A stretch of 64,000 bases of DNA from Orenia metallireducens (GTDB lineage Bacteria; Bacillota; Halanaerobiia; Halobacteroidales; Halobacteroidaceae). Of the stretch, positions 1 to 9,532 are shown piece by piece. The stretch is taken from contig NZ_PVNB01000015.1 in the NCBI RefSeq assembly GCF_003001995.1, positions 36,196 to 100,195 on the forward strand, in the 5' to 3' direction. Below the pieces are notes generated by a model that did no database searches, had not been told where the DNA came from, and was given only the letters and a program-made list of their open reading frames with translations. A program made the translations under genes and the position numbers. Every line of letters starts with the position of its first letter. The first letter of the stretch is position 1.

Positions 1-1042
1 TCCCACTTCTAGGCTCAGCATCGATCCAATGTTTAGCAAAAGCATTATCGGCATAAGCGGCCAAATCATCGCTAAAGCTTCTAAAGTTACCTACTATAAA
101 CTTCCTAGCTTGATCATATGTAAATCTCATCTTAGCCTCACCTATTGGTGCAAAAAGTTCATAAAAAGGCAATCCAGCTTGATATCCTAATAGTTCTGCT
201 TTCTTTCTATAATAATTGTTGAATAATGGTAGATACTCTTTAATTGCTTTAAACATCACTTCTAGGGTTTCAGTTTCCATTCTAGAATCAAGCAAGGTCT
301 TCTCTAAAGGGCTTTGATAACCTCTCTGTTCAGAAATAGTCAGTACCTCTCCCTTAATCCCATTCAAAGCAGCTGCTATAGAGTCCTCTATCTGCTTATA
401 GGAATTTAGCTCTGCCTGATAAGCCTTTCTTCTAAGAGCTTGCTCATCCTCATAGGCCATATTCCTGATAACTGGTAAAGGCAATTGCTTCTCTACACCA
501 TCTAGCTCTATCTTGACTAATAAAGTAGAAGTTAATAGATCATATAACTTCTCCCAAGCCTTAGAGGCAGTACTGCTCATCTTAGCAATTAATACCTCTT
601 GCTCCTCACTTAATAAATACTTACTCTCTTTAGCAAGCTCTTGTAAGAAGAAGCTATGTTCAGTTAATAGCTTAGAAGATACTATAACTTCCTCCAAACC
701 ATCTAAAGCAGCAATCCATTTCTGAAATTTAACAGAGGGCTTTGTCAACAATACCTCCTTCTCTTCTAAACTCTCTATTACCTTTAACGCCTGTTGATTT
801 TTGGCATCTACACTCAAAGTCAGTTGAGCAAAGTTAAAGAGCAGTTCAAATAAAGTATAAATCTCTGTCAATAAGGTTATATATTCTTCTGCCTGTAATA
901 CAGAATTGTCTGTATTATCTAAACCTTCTTCACTCAGTTGATTGATCTGACTGATTTTCTGATCTAACCTCTTAAGATCACCCTTAAATCTTTTAGAATC
1001 AAAACTAGGATATAATTCCTTCAAACTCCATCTTAAATTCAT
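1..1042 (-). CDS. pepF: Oligoendopeptidase F / M3-family metallopeptidase, N-terminal part (truncated by window edge)
   Basis: The minus strand is open without a stop from the ATG at 1042 to the window edge, giving 347 residues of a protein that is normally about 600 long. The N-terminus MNLRWSLKELYPSFDS, followed by helix-rich sequence (FQKWIAALDGLEE, IRNMAYEDEQALRRKAY, FAPIGEAKMRFTYDQA), is typical of M3B oligoendopeptidases. These are cytosolic zinc peptidases that degrade short peptides. The HEXXH zinc motif would lie in the missing C-terminal half, so catalytic competence cannot be judged. An in-frame ATG five codons upstream is possible, but GGGAG sits eight bases before the chosen start. 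The gene is divergent from the glycosyltransferase gene. Assignment is by family resemblance of the N-terminal domain. Confidence 0.85.
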   Translation of the reverse strand, partial: MNLRWSLKELYPSFDSKRFKGDLKRLDQKISQINQLSEEGLDNTDNSVLQAEEYITLLTEIYTLFELLFNFAQLTLSVDAKNQQALKVIESLEEKEVLLTKPSVKFQKWIAALDGLEEVIVSSKLLTEHSFFLQELAKESKYLLSEEQEVLIAKMSSTASKAWEKLYDLLTSTLLVKIELDGVEKQLPLPVIRNMAYEDEQALRRKAYQAELNSYKQIEDSIAAALNGIKGEVLTISEQRGYQSPLEKTLLDSRMETETLEVMFKAIKEYLPLFNNYYRKKAELLGYQAGLPFYELFAPIGEAKMRFTYDQARKFIVGNFRSFSDDLAAYADNAFAKHWIDAEPRSG

Positions 1043-1313
1043 CTCATCAACTCCCATCTCTCTTCTATATTACTAGCATAGTATAGAAAAATTGATTTCT
1101 TGTCAAGAAAAAATTACTTTTACTAACGACTCTATCTATCCCTAAATTGATAATTAAAACTATACTACTCTTCTTATTTTATGCTAATTAGACTTTAATA
1201 TAGGAGCTATATTCTAAAATCACATCTATAACTATACTCTAGCTTCCATTCATTCTTTGCTAATTATTCAAATATATATAATTGAGTCTAACTATAATAA
1301 GGAGGAGTCAATC

Positions 1314-2597
1314 ATGAAAGTAGCTATTTTGACTATGTTCAATGGGTTAAGTCGTACCTACTCTCTAGTAAATGTAGTAGCAGAGCAGCTAAAAATGCTG
1401 CTTAATAATGGGATTGAAACTAAGGTATTGGTCAGTGAGCATTGCCCTGATAATCAAAGAGCTGGCATTTATACAGATGATAGGATTGAATGGGTTAAGG
1501 TCTGTAATAGCATTGATGGTAAACTGATTCATTGGAAGGACTATTCTCAACCTACTGGCAAGGTACATGATACCTTCTTTGAGGAGGTTGAAATAGTAGC
1601 AGAGGATTTTGTAGATAAACTATCTGATGTAGATGTCTGTATTATCCATGATATTCATTATCAAGGCTGGCATCTACTCCATAATGTTGCCCTTAGAAAA
1701 GCCCAGAAGCAGCTATCTAAGGTCAAGTTCATTGCTTTTACTCATTCATTTCCAGTTAATCGACCACCACAGGTAAAGTGGCCCTTTTCTGCCCGCTATA
1801 CACCAATGGAGAATACCACCTATATCTACCCTACCTATTCTGGCATTCCAGCATTAGCTAAACAATACAATGTTCCAGAAGGAAGGTGTCGAGTCATTAA
1901 TAACAGCTTAAATCTCTTAGAGGATATGAATGAAATCACCCAAGAGATTACCCAGCAAGCCAACCTTTTGGCTAGTGATATCCTAATAGTCTATCCAGGC
2001 AGACTGACTACAGGCAAGAAATTTGAGAAGGTTGCTGCTTTAGCAGGAGCAATTAGTAAGCAGACTGAGAAGAGTGTTCAAATTATCTTCTGTGACTTCA
2101 AATCTGCCGATATCAAGCCAGTTGCATATAAGAAGATTATTATAAATACAGGAGCTAGTTTTGGACTAAGTCAGGAGAATATACTTTTTACCTCTGATTT
2201 AGGATATCCCCATGGAGTTCCTAGAGAGGTAGTCTTAGAGCTATTTACCCTCTCTAACCTCTTTATCTGCCCTTCTTATTCAGAATCCTTTGGCTTGACG
2301 GTATTAGAAGCTGCTAGTAGAGGAAACTTTGTTGTCTTAAATCAGGCTGTGCCTGCCTTAGAAGAGCTGGGTAAGAAGTTAAATGCCTATTTTATGAGAT
2401 GGGATGCTAGAAACTTTGGTTACAATACCGTTGAAAAGTATCAACCCTCAGAACAGGCTTATTATGAAGAGCATGGAGAAATCATCACCAATTTGATGAG
2501 AGAGAATCCTGTAATCCATGCTAAAACTATGGTCAGACAACGCTATAGTCCAGAGTGGATTTGGAAGAATCAGCTTGAACCATTATTAGAGAAGTAG
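1314..2597 (+). CDS. GT-B fold glycosyltransferase (GT4-like)
   Basis: A protein of 427 residues. The start at 1314 is chosen because GGAGG at 1301 lies eight bases upstream; a TTG 57 bases earlier has no ribosome site. The N-terminal half begins MKVAILTMFNGLSRTYSLVN, a Rossmann-type donor/acceptor domain. The C-terminal half has the GT-B signature YSESFGLTVLEAASRG, the EX7E nucleotide-sugar-binding motif of GT4 retaining enzymes. There is no signal peptide or membrane segment, so it is probably a cytosolic enzyme acting on a soluble acceptor or at the membrane face. Donor and acceptor cannot be told from the sequence. It stands alone, ending four bases before a strong terminator. A role in compatible-solute or polysaccharide glycosylation is only a guess. 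Confidence 0.8.
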   Translation: MKVAILTMFNGLSRTYSLVNVVAEQLKMLLNNGIETKVLVSEHCPDNQRAGIYTDDRIEWVKVCNSIDGKLIHWKDYSQPTGKVHDTFFEEVEIVAEDFVDKLSDVDVCIIHDIHYQGWHLLHNVALRKAQKQLSKVKFIAFTHSFPVNRPPQVKWPFSARYTPMENTTYIYPTYSGIPALAKQYNVPEGRCRVINNSLNLLEDMNEITQEITQQANLLASDILIVYPGRLTTGKKFEKVAALAGAISKQTEKSVQIIFCDFKSADIKPVAYKKIIINTGASFGLSQENILFTSDLGYPHGVPREVVLELFTLSNLFICPSYSESFGLTVLEAASRGNFVVLNQAVPALEELGKKLNAYFMRWDARNFGYNTVEKYQPSEQAYYEEHGEIITNLMRENPVIHAKTMVRQRYSPEWIWKNQLEPLLEK

Positions 2598-2600
2598 GCA

Positions 2601-2640
2601 AACACCTCACCACAGAAATTTCTGTGGTGAGGTGTTTTTT
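2601..2640 (+). terminator. Intrinsic terminator after the glycosyltransferase gene
   Basis: A 17-bp perfect stem (arms ACACCTCACCACAGAAA and its complement, 2602-2635) runs straight into TTTTTT. It begins four bases after the stop codon. Confidence 0.93.
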
Positions 2641-2735
2641 AATACACTCTTAAAGTACAGGTTCCTTTAGAATTATTTAAGAAAAAATCAGTTCAACTTA
2701 TACAGTATGGAATAATTAATCGACATTCTTACTAT

Positions 2736-2767
2736 AAAAAAGCCTACTTCGCTAACGCAAAGTAGAC
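2736..2767 (-). terminator. Intrinsic terminator after the first chemoreceptor gene
   Basis: Read on the minus strand, an 8-bp stem GTCTACTT/AAGTAGGC (one G-U pair) with a ten-base loop is followed by six T residues. It lies just past the stop of the methyl-accepting chemotaxis gene. Confidence 0.85.
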
Positions 2768-2775
2768 TTAACAAA

Positions 2776-4425
2776 TTATAATTTATAATTATCTATCATC
2801 TCTCTTAACCCTAAAGCCATATTAGCTAACTCCTCAGCTGACTTATTAACTTCATCAGACATAGCCTTCATATTTGAGCTTGAATCTCTCACAAGTTCAC
2901 TGCCTGAAGCCAACTCTTGAGTAGAGGCAGTGGTCTCTTCAATATAAGCTGAAGTATCTGTTACTACCTCTGCAATCTTATTCAAAGAAGCTTCTGTCTC
3001 TACAATCAGCTCTTCACCTCTTTTGGCCTCTTGATTGACAGATTCAATCGCCATTAATCCTTCTTGGGAGCTACTTTGAGTATCCTTAAGTAGAGTAATT
3101 ACTTTATCAGTAGCTTTAGCTGTCTCTTCGGCTAAAGATTTAATCTCTTCAGCTACCACAGCAAAACCTTTACCAGATTCCCCTGCCCTAGCGGCTTCAA
3201 TTGCTGCATTCAAGGCCAACAGATTGGTCTGCTCTGCAATTTCAGTAATCATATTTACAACCTCTGTAATCTCTTGGGAGATACTATCTAGCTTACTGAT
3301 AACAGTCTTAGCTTTAGCGACCTCAATATTTATGCTCTTCATCTTAGAGATAGTCCCCTTCATCTTACTTCTACCCTCTTCGGTCTTTAAGTTAGCATCC
3401 TCAACCAGTTCTACTATCTCTTGACTACTACTAGATATCTGTTGAATACTGGCTACCATCTGATTGATACTTTCAGCTGTAGCTTCAGTGGTGGCATTTC
3501 CCTCTTGAGAAGAAGCTAGTAACTCTTGACTATAAGCTGATAAATCATCAACCACACTTAATATCTTCTGTAAAATCTCTGCTTGTCCCTGAGTGGCATG
3601 ATTAAAACCTTGAGTTAATTCCCCTAACTCATCATTACTGTTAACCTCTAATTCAACGGTCAAATCTCCTTTAGCAACTCTTCTCAATCCTGTCAAGATT
3701 CTATCCATATTCTTAGTCAAATAATTTGATATCTTGACTATAATCAAGACCATAACTACTATAAAGATAGCAAATACCACAGTTAATCTAAGGATTGTAT
3801 CTAATTTCATCCTCTCCATCTCTTGATAGGACTCTACCAAGGTTGCATCGATAACAGACTCATACCCCCCTGAACCTACAAACCAATCAGTACCCTCAAT
3901 CGGTTCAACATAACCAAACTTTCTCTCATTCTCCTGAGTATTAGGATTTTGATAAATATAAGTAACAAAACCTCCCCCAGCTTTAGCCTCTTTAATAAAC
4001 TCTTTAAGGATATAAGTTCCTTCAGAATCCTGTAAATCCAAGCGATTAATCCCTTGCAGCTCTGTAGCAGTTGGTAGAGCAATCGTCTCTCCTTGATAAT
4101 CATAGATAAAGAAATAACCAGCCTCTCCAAATCTAATTAGATTATTCTTCTCAACTATCAGCTCTCTTAACTCTTCTTTAGATAGAGTAGCTTGGTTCTC
4201 CCGATAGATCTCTGCTAGATTCTGTGCCATAGTATGGACAGTGTCTTTGATTCTATCATACTCTCTAGTTATTAGTACCTCTTTAAGCAAGCTACTATTA
4301 TTATCAGCTAACTTATCAAAACCTCTAATTACTACTCCACCTAAAATCAACATCATTACTAAGAAACTAAGTCCAATCCCTATTAAGATTTTTATTCTAA
4401 TCTTCATATCTCTTATTTTTATCAT
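2776..4425 (-). CDS. Methyl-accepting chemotaxis protein, single-Cache sensor
   Basis: A protein of 549 residues. The start MIKIRDMK is preferred to an ATG nine bases upstream because AAGGAG abuts that upstream ATG. Order: TM1 (about 11-33); extracytoplasmic domain with sCache_2 hallmarks ([14 protein letters not shown] and WFVGSGGY); TM2 (about 207-228); HAMP; then a long coiled coil whose tip reads [20 protein letters not shown], the CheA/CheW-contacting hairpin. It therefore senses a small ligand outside the inner membrane and signals to the CheA kinase. sCache_2 domains often bind small organic acids, but no ligand can be assigned here. No che genes are in the window. It is a monocistronic unit between two terminators. 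Confidence 0.93.
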   Translation of the reverse strand: MIKIRDMKIRIKILIGIGLSFLVMMLILGGVVIRGFDKLADNNSSLLKEVLITREYDRIKDTVHTMAQNLAEIYRENQATLSKEELRELIVEKNNLIRFGEAGYFFIYDYQGETIALPTATELQGINRLDLQDSEGTYILKEFIKEAKAGGGFVTYIYQNPNTQENERKFGYVEPIEGTDWFVGSGGYESVIDATLVESYQEMERMKLDTILRLTVVFAIFIVVMVLIIVKISNYLTKNMDRILTGLRRVAKGDLTVELEVNSNDELGELTQGFNHATQGQAEILQKILSVVDDLSAYSQELLASSQEGNATTEATAESINQMVASIQQISSSSQEIVELVEDANLKTEEGRSKMKGTISKMKSINIEVAKAKTVISKLDSISQEITEVVNMITEIAEQTNLLALNAAIEAARAGESGKGFAVVAEEIKSLAEETAKATDKVITLLKDTQSSSQEGLMAIESVNQEAKRGEELIVETEASLNKIAEVVTDTSAYIEETTASTQELASGSELVRDSSSNMKAMSDEVNKSAEELANMALGLREMIDNYKL

Positions 4426-4619
4426 AGCTATCATCTCCTTTCTTCAAATCTAAAAATATTATATCTAATTATACTAATTCAATTTATATAAAGCAATCCC
4501 TCTTTAAATAATTATCTTCATTAAATTACTAGCTATGACAATTTTAAAATTAAATTGTAGGTAAAATAAGAAGAAGTATAAATTCACATCAAATCTCTTT
4601 TTTCATTCACAATCACAAG

Positions 4620-4653
4620 CAAAAAGAGCAGCCAGATTTGGCTACTCTTTTAT
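4620..4653 (-). terminator. Intrinsic terminator of the nadA-nadB-nadC-EIIC operon
   Basis: On the minus strand a 10-bp stem AGAGTAGCCA/TGGCTGCTCT (one G-U) is followed by a T-run. It starts about eight bases after the stop of the EIIC-like gene. Confidence 0.88.
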
Positions 4654-4660
4654 AGCATCA

Positions 4661-5674
4661 TTACAAATCTAATAACAAATCATTCTCTCTAATCAACCCT
4701 TGCCTACGCATAAATTCAGCAATTAACCAAGTCAAAATAGCTGGCAAGATAAAATGTAGGAGAATAATAGAAAAGATTGCTCCACTTCCCATGGCTTCAA
4801 TCGTTCCAAACTGTCCAACCAAACCTGCTGTTCCCATCCCTGAACCGATGGGAATATTCTCCATTGGTATGATAGTTGTAGCAATTGGTCCTAAGATAGC
4901 CCCAGCTAAAGTTGGTGGAACCCAAATCAGAGGATTCTTAACAATATTAGGCATCTGTAACATCGATGTTCCCAGACCTTGACTAACAGCCCCTCCCCAG
5001 CCATTCTCACGAAAGCTCATCACAGCAAAACCGATCATTTGGGCACTACAACCAACAGTTGCTGCTCCTGCTGCTAAGCCACTTAAGCTCAACATAATTC
5101 CAATAGCTGCACTACTGATGGGCAAGGTCAATGCCATTCCCATTAAGACTGATACCAAGATGCCCATCGGAATTGGTTGCAACTCTGTTGCCCTCATAAT
5201 CACTTGACCTAAGCCCTTCATCAAAGCATCAATTCCTGGTCCTACAAACTTAGCAGCTAACATACCTGTAATGATTACCGTAGCTGGAGTCAAGACTATA
5301 TCAAGCTTGGTCTCTTTAGAAATAGCTTTACCAAACTCAGTACCGATTACCGCTGCAATAAAAGCTCCTACAGGACCACCCAACGCTGCACCAGCAGCAC
5401 CTGTTACTACCGATGTAAAGATTACCAAAGGTGGCGCTTCCAATCCATAAGCAATTGCTACACCAATGGCAGATCCCATCATCCCCATGGCAGTCTTACT
5501 AAACTCAAGCAAAATTGTAAGATGTAAGCGCTGCCCTAAAACCTTTAAGATTAAACCTACAATCAATGACGCAAAAAGTCCCTGTGCCATAAATCCTAAA
5601 GCCTGCACTCCATAACGCTCCAAGGAAAATTCTATGTTCTTTCTTGCTAAAAATCCTTTTTTATTTTTGGACAT
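4661..5674 (-). CDS. PTS EIIC-like integral membrane protein (PTS_EIIC_2 family), last gene of the NAD operon
   Basis: A protein of 337 residues with about nine or ten hydrophobic segments, rich in Gly/Ala (VVTGAAGAALGGPVGAFIAA). It resembles the PTS_EIIC_2 family of phosphotransferase-system membrane subunits. No EIIA or EIIB domain is fused to it or encoded nearby, so a phosphoryl-transfer role is doubtful. It starts 14 bases after nadC and shares its terminator, so it is co-transcribed with the quinolinate pathway. Inference: it may transport an NAD precursor (nicotinate, nicotinamide or quinolinate) or another metabolite linked to NAD status. Family assignment is from overall resemblance; substrate is unknown. 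Confidence 0.75.
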   Translation of the reverse strand: MSKNKKGFLARKNIEFSLERYGVQALGFMAQGLFASLIVGLILKVLGQRLHLTILLEFSKTAMGMMGSAIGVAIAYGLEAPPLVIFTSVVTGAAGAALGGPVGAFIAAVIGTEFGKAISKETKLDIVLTPATVIITGMLAAKFVGPGIDALMKGLGQVIMRATELQPIPMGILVSVLMGMALTLPISSAAIGIMLSLSGLAAGAATVGCSAQMIGFAVMSFRENGWGGAVSQGLGTSMLQMPNIVKNPLIWVPPTLAGAILGPIATTIIPMENIPIGSGMGTAGLVGQFGTIEAMGSGAIFSIILLHFILPAILTWLIAEFMRRQGLIRENDLLLDL

Positions 5675-5688
5675 TCAAATTCTCCTCT

Positions 5689-6522
5689 CTAAAAATTCAA
5701 ACTAATATCTAAAGACTTAATACTGTGAGTCAAAGTTCCTAAGGAGATTACATCTACCCCTGTTTTGGCTATCTCAACTATATTCTCAGCAGTTATTCCA
5801 CCAGAAGCCTCTATAATCGCTTGCTCTCCAATCAGCTCTACTGCTTCTCTCATCAGCTGAGCATCCATATTATCAAGCATAATGATATCAGCTTTAGCTT
5901 CTAAAGCCTCTTTAACATCTGCTAAGCTCTCTGTCTCTACCTCTATCTTCATTGTATGAGGAATATTGGCCCTAGCTTGACTTACTGCTTTTAAGATACT
6001 GCCTACTGCAGCAATGTGATTATCCTTGATCATTACTGCATCATAAAGTCCAAAACGATGATTGGCTCCACCACCGACTCTGACAGCATACTTTTCTAAG
6101 ATCCTTAAACCTGGGGTAGTCTTGCGGGTATCTACAATCCTAACCTTATAATTTGCTACCAGACTCTTATAATAATTTGTCTTAGTAGCTATCCCTGACA
6201 TCCTCTGTAACAAGTTAAGGGCCAATCGCTCTGCTGTTAAAATTGAACTGCTCAAGCCAGAGACTTTAGCCAGCTCTGTACCAAAGTCTACTTCAACCCC
6301 TTCTTCTACCAGAGGCTTAAATTCTATCTCTTTATCTACCTGTTCAAACACTAAAGCAGCCACCTCTAAACCAGCAATTACCCCTTTGTCTTTGGCTAAG
6401 ATAGTCGCTGTTACTTCTTCTCCCACTCCGACAACTGCTGCTGTAGTTATATCTCCAGTACCTACATCTTCTCTTAAAGAATTATCTATAATCTCTAAAA
6501 TCCTATCTCTATTCAAACTCAA
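5689..6522 (-). CDS. nadC: Nicotinate-nucleotide pyrophosphorylase (carboxylating), quinolinate phosphoribosyltransferase
   Basis: A protein of 277 residues, normal for NadC. It converts quinolinate and PRPP to nicotinate mononucleotide, CO2 and PPi, the third step of de novo NAD synthesis, in the cytosol. Family marks: N-terminal EDVGTGDITT, the PRPP/quinolinate-binding VDTRKTTPGLR, the GGGANHRFGLYDAVMIKDNH stretch, and the late barrel motifs VKEALEAKADIIMLDNM and IEASGGI. The start is TTG at 6522, supported by GGGAGGAG seven bases upstream inside nadB. The gene overlaps the nadB 3' end by 14 bases, which implies translational coupling. The first residues are MSLNRDRILEI. Confidence 0.96.
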   Translation of the reverse strand: MSLNRDRILEIIDNSLREDVGTGDITTAAVVGVGEEVTATILAKDKGVIAGLEVAALVFEQVDKEIEFKPLVEEGVEVDFGTELAKVSGLSSSILTAERLALNLLQRMSGIATKTNYYKSLVANYKVRIVDTRKTTPGLRILEKYAVRVGGGANHRFGLYDAVMIKDNHIAAVGSILKAVSQARANIPHTMKIEVETESLADVKEALEAKADIIMLDNMDAQLMREAVELIGEQAIIEASGGITAENIVEIAKTGVDVISLGTLTHSIKSLDISLNF

Positions 6523-8128
6523 TAGCCAACTCCTCCCACTCTCTATCCTTCTGTAAGATAATATGTTTCTCCCAAGCAGTCTCTACTACTGGGAAGTCTT
6601 TGCGATAATGTGCCCCTCTACTCTCTTCTCTGTATAAAGCACCTTTAAAGCTTAGATGAGCTAAAGTAATCAGATTCTGTAGCTCAAAGTCATGTACATT
6701 AGATAAATCATAATTTAAATAAGCAAGTAGGTTATCTGCTTCTGCCAAACCCTTTTCCAATTCAGTTCTCTCTCTAACTATCCCTAGTTTAGCTGACATC
6801 AACCCTTTAACCCTTTCTTTTGAAGGAATTTTCCCTATATCTTCTATAGTACTTTGAGCCTCATATTTTAAGCTAATCCCTTTAGAAAAATCACCTTGAT
6901 TTAGATAAGTAGTTGCTCTATCAGCTACCCGCTTACCAAAGACCAATCCATCTAATAAAGAGTTACTAGCTAACCTATTAGCCCCATGAATTCCTATACA
7001 GGCAGTTTCTCCACAAGCAAATAACCCTTTAATATTAGTCTCTCCATGCAGATTGCTAAGAATTCCTCCCATCAAATAATGGGCTGCTGGAGCTACTGGA
7101 ATATAATCCTGACTGATATCTATCCCATGGTCTAAACAGGTGCGATAAATTGTAGGAAATCTCTTCTTTATAAAGGCAGAATCTAAGGCTGTTACATCTA
7201 AATAAACATGATCAGCACCACTTACTTTCATCTCCTGATAGATAGCACGGGCCACTATATCTCTAGGAGCTAAGTCAGCCAATTGATGGTACCTGGTCAT
7301 AAATCTATCACCAGCTTGATTTCTAAGTACTCCACCTTCACCTCGCACAGCTTCAGAGATTAAAAAGTTATCTACACCCTCTAGCTCTAAGGTTGTAGGA
7401 TGAAATTGAACAAACTCTAAATCAGTTACCTTAGCTCCTGCCCGATAGGCTAAAGCAATCCCATCACCTGTAGCTACTGAAGGGTTACTAGTAGCATGAT
7501 AGATCTGTCCCGCTCCACCAGTAGCCAAGACTACTACCTTACTTAAATAAAGCAGATACTCCTCTTGCCTTCTATCATAAGCTAAGATTCCATGGACCTC
7601 TTGATTATCAGTAAGTAGATCTACAGCAAAGATTCCATCTTCTAAAGTAACATTATCTTCTGAAGCTACCTGCTCAACTAAAGACTTTCTAATCTCTCTT
7701 CCTGTGGCATCACCACCAGCATGTAAGATTCGCCGACAGCTGTGAGCAGCCTCTTTAGTTAATAGTATCTGCTCACCTTTACGGTCAAAATTGACCCCTA
7801 AATCTATCAGTTCCTTAATCCGCTTACTCCCCTCATTAACCAAAATATCTACTGCTTTAGGGTTACATAAACCTGCTCCTGCCTCTAAAGTATCTTGGTA
7901 ATGTGACTGGGGGGTATCTTCTTTGGCTATTACTGCAGCAATTCCACCTTGGGCATATTCGGTGTTACATTCAGCTAATCTTTCCTTACTTAAAAGAGTA
8001 ACTTTTCCTGACTTAGCCAAATTCAAAGCTGTAACCAATCCTGCAATTCCTGTTCCAATAACTAGAAAATCACTCTCTTCTTTTCTTAATTTAGCTGTAT
8101 CAAAATTCTTCAAATATCTTGGGAGCAT
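6509..8128 (-). CDS. nadB: L-aspartate oxidase
   Basis: A protein of 539 residues; the family is about 510-540. The FAD enzyme oxidises L-aspartate to iminoaspartate, which NadA condenses with dihydroxyacetone phosphate. Visible: dinucleotide-binding loop VIGTGIAGLVTAL near the N-terminus, YAQGGIAAV, the active-site-region EAVRGEGGVLRN, and the flavoprotein signature HGANRLASNSLLDGL. The start MLPRYLKNF at 8128 is chosen because GGAGG lies eight bases upstream; the earlier ATG at 8143 overlaps the nadA stop and contains that ribosome site. It sits between nadA and nadC in the biosynthetic operon. Confidence 0.95.
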   Translation of the reverse strand: MLPRYLKNFDTAKLRKEESDFLVIGTGIAGLVTALNLAKSGKVTLLSKERLAECNTEYAQGGIAAVIAKEDTPQSHYQDTLEAGAGLCNPKAVDILVNEGSKRIKELIDLGVNFDRKGEQILLTKEAAHSCRRILHAGGDATGREIRKSLVEQVASEDNVTLEDGIFAVDLLTDNQEVHGILAYDRRQEEYLLYLSKVVVLATGGAGQIYHATSNPSVATGDGIALAYRAGAKVTDLEFVQFHPTTLELEGVDNFLISEAVRGEGGVLRNQAGDRFMTRYHQLADLAPRDIVARAIYQEMKVSGADHVYLDVTALDSAFIKKRFPTIYRTCLDHGIDISQDYIPVAPAAHYLMGGILSNLHGETNIKGLFACGETACIGIHGANRLASNSLLDGLVFGKRVADRATTYLNQGDFSKGISLKYEAQSTIEDIGKIPSKERVKGLMSAKLGIVRERTELEKGLAEADNLLAYLNYDLSNVHDFELQNLITLAHLSFKGALYREESRGAHYRKDFPVVETAWEKHIILQKDREWEELAIEFE

Positions 8129-8142
8129 CGCTCTTCCCTCCA

Positions 8143-9051
8143 TTATTTACTTAACTCTAACATTTTATCTAAAGCCTCTTTGGCCTTAGTTCTAGTGGCT
8201 TCATCGACACTAATCTGATACTTCATCTCTTCTAAAGCCTCTGCTACATGGTGTAAAGCAGTCTTTTTCATATTCTGACAGATTAATCCTTGATTTAAGA
8301 AGTAAAATTGCTTATCTGGACTGTCTTGCTTTAGTTGATATAAGATTCCCATCTCTGTACCAATAATCATCTTCTTAACCTCTGATTGTTTGGCATACTT
8401 TAAAATTTGAGCTGTACTGCCTACAAAATCAGCTAGCTCTACCACCTCTGGTCTACATTCTGGGTGGACTAAAATCTCTGCATCAGGATGAAGCTCTCTA
8501 ACTCTATGGATACTGTCATCCTTAACTCGATGGTGAGTAATACAGAAGCCTTCCCATAGGATAATCTCCTTATCAGTCTGCTGACTCACATAATGACCTA
8601 AATTCTGGTCAGGAACGAATAAAATCTGGTCGTTATCGATAGCATTGATAATATCTATTGCATTTGAAGATGTACAGCAGACATCACTCTCTGCCTTTAC
8701 CTCTGCTGAAGAGTTAACATAACAAACAACAGTAGCCTCAGGATACTCCTGCTTCTTCTTTCGCAAAGCATCTGCAGTGACCATATCAGCCATTGGACAG
8801 CCTGCATCCCTTTCTGGTAGTAATACAGTCTTATCAGGTGATAAGATAGCAGCACTCTCAGCCATAAAGTCTACCCCACAAAAGACTATTACATCGGCAT
8901 CGGTCTCTGCTGCTTTACGGCTCAATCCCAAAGAGTCTCCTGTATAATCTGCTATCGCTTGTACCTCATCTATCTGATAATAATGGGCCAAAATGATTGC
9001 ATTACGTTCTCTTTTAAGCTTATTTATCTTATTAACTAAATCCTCTTTCAT
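8143..9051 (-). CDS. nadA: Quinolinate synthase A
   Basis: A protein of 302 residues, the length of the compact NadA type. It condenses iminoaspartate with dihydroxyacetone phosphate to quinolinate using a [4Fe-4S] cluster. The three expected cluster cysteines are present: Cys85 (GCPMAD), Cys170 (GFCITH) and Cys258 (ICQNMKK). Substrate-binding motifs include LAHYYQ near residue 22 and [10 protein letters not shown] near 195. First gene of the operon, so the transcript order is nadA-nadB-nadC-EIIC. A near-consensus promoter lies about 215 bases upstream. The ATG is preceded by GGGGAGG. Confidence 0.97.
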   Translation of the reverse strand: MKEDLVNKINKLKRERNAIILAHYYQIDEVQAIADYTGDSLGLSRKAAETDADVIVFCGVDFMAESAAILSPDKTVLLPERDAGCPMADMVTADALRKKKQEYPEATVVCYVNSSAEVKAESDVCCTSSNAIDIINAIDNDQILFVPDQNLGHYVSQQTDKEIILWEGFCITHHRVKDDSIHRVRELHPDAEILVHPECRPEVVELADFVGSTAQILKYAKQSEVKKMIIGTEMGILYQLKQDSPDKQFYFLNQGLICQNMKKTALHHVAEALEEMKYQISVDEATRTKAKEALDKMLELSK

Positions 9052-9099
9052 AACATCCTCCCCAAAATAAATTTATTCCATATTAATTCACTCAGACTT

Positions 9100-9215
9100 G
9101 ATAATGACAAATAATCAATTATCAGTAACGAGCATAATTTTAAAGCATTATGATATTTTAATCCTTTGAGTTTAACTGCTCACTCTTTACTCTTTACTTG
9201 TTACTGGCATCTAAC
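9100..9215. repeat. Degenerate inverted repeat with AGTAA-type arms
   Basis: The left arm has CAGTAACGAG (about 9121) and the right arm CTTTACTTGTTACTG (about 9198-9212), complementary in CAGTAAC/GTTACTG. The words belong to the GAGTAA/AGTAAC class that recurs at 10858, 11190, 12196, 31941, 53310 and 57308. The segment is intergenic, in the nadA leader. The remainder of 9052-9532 holds the nad and NSS promoters and otherwise nothing recognised. Confidence 0.5.
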
Positions 9216-9266
9216 TTAACATTAATCTAAAGCTCATTTTAAAGTTAGATGAGTATACTAGTACAT

Positions 9267-9295
9267 ATTTTATAATTCAATCAATGTTATGTCAA
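9267..9295 (-). promoter_or_regulatory. Sigma-A promoter of the nad operon, with a flanking inverted repeat
   Basis: On the minus strand TTGACA (9295-9290), a 17-base spacer and TAAAAT (9272-9267) match sigma-A consensus closely. Directly upstream of the -35 lies GTGT-N4-ACAC (9296-9307), a possible operator. The leader to nadA is about 210 bases. A niacin-responsive repressor (NiaR) controls nad operons in many Firmicutes, but I cannot confirm that this repeat is its site. Confidence 0.7.
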
Positions 9296-9460
9296 GTGTC
9301 TTTACACCTCTTCTTTTGATAGATAGTCATAAATGACCAATTCTAAAATGAATTTATAATTCTATAAATACACAAGTTCTATCTTTCTATTTTTATTTAT
9401 AATATAGACACTTCTTTCTATTAATTTTTAACTTTTATAAGCTAAATCATTGAAATTTCT

Positions 9461-9489
9461 TTGTTTTTTTGCTAAAATTTCTATATAAT
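9461..9489 (+). promoter_or_regulatory. Sigma-A promoter of the NSS transporter gene
   Basis: TTGTTT (9461-9466), 17-base spacer, TATAAT (9484-9489). The predicted start of transcription near 9496 leaves a leader of about 35 bases. Confidence 0.72.
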
Positions 9490-9532
9490 TATATATTTTT
9501 TGCTTCACGAGACGAGGAGGATGAGATTGAGA

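Noticed and set aside
513..725. Plus-strand ORF of 70 codons inside the window-edge gene
   Set aside because: Antisense shadow of the M3 peptidase, whose minus-strand frame is open over the whole region and gives a recognisable protein.
3224..4453. Several 66-84 codon ORFs antisense or out of frame in the first chemoreceptor gene
   Set aside because: They have no ribosome sites and overlap a clear methyl-accepting chemotaxis gene.
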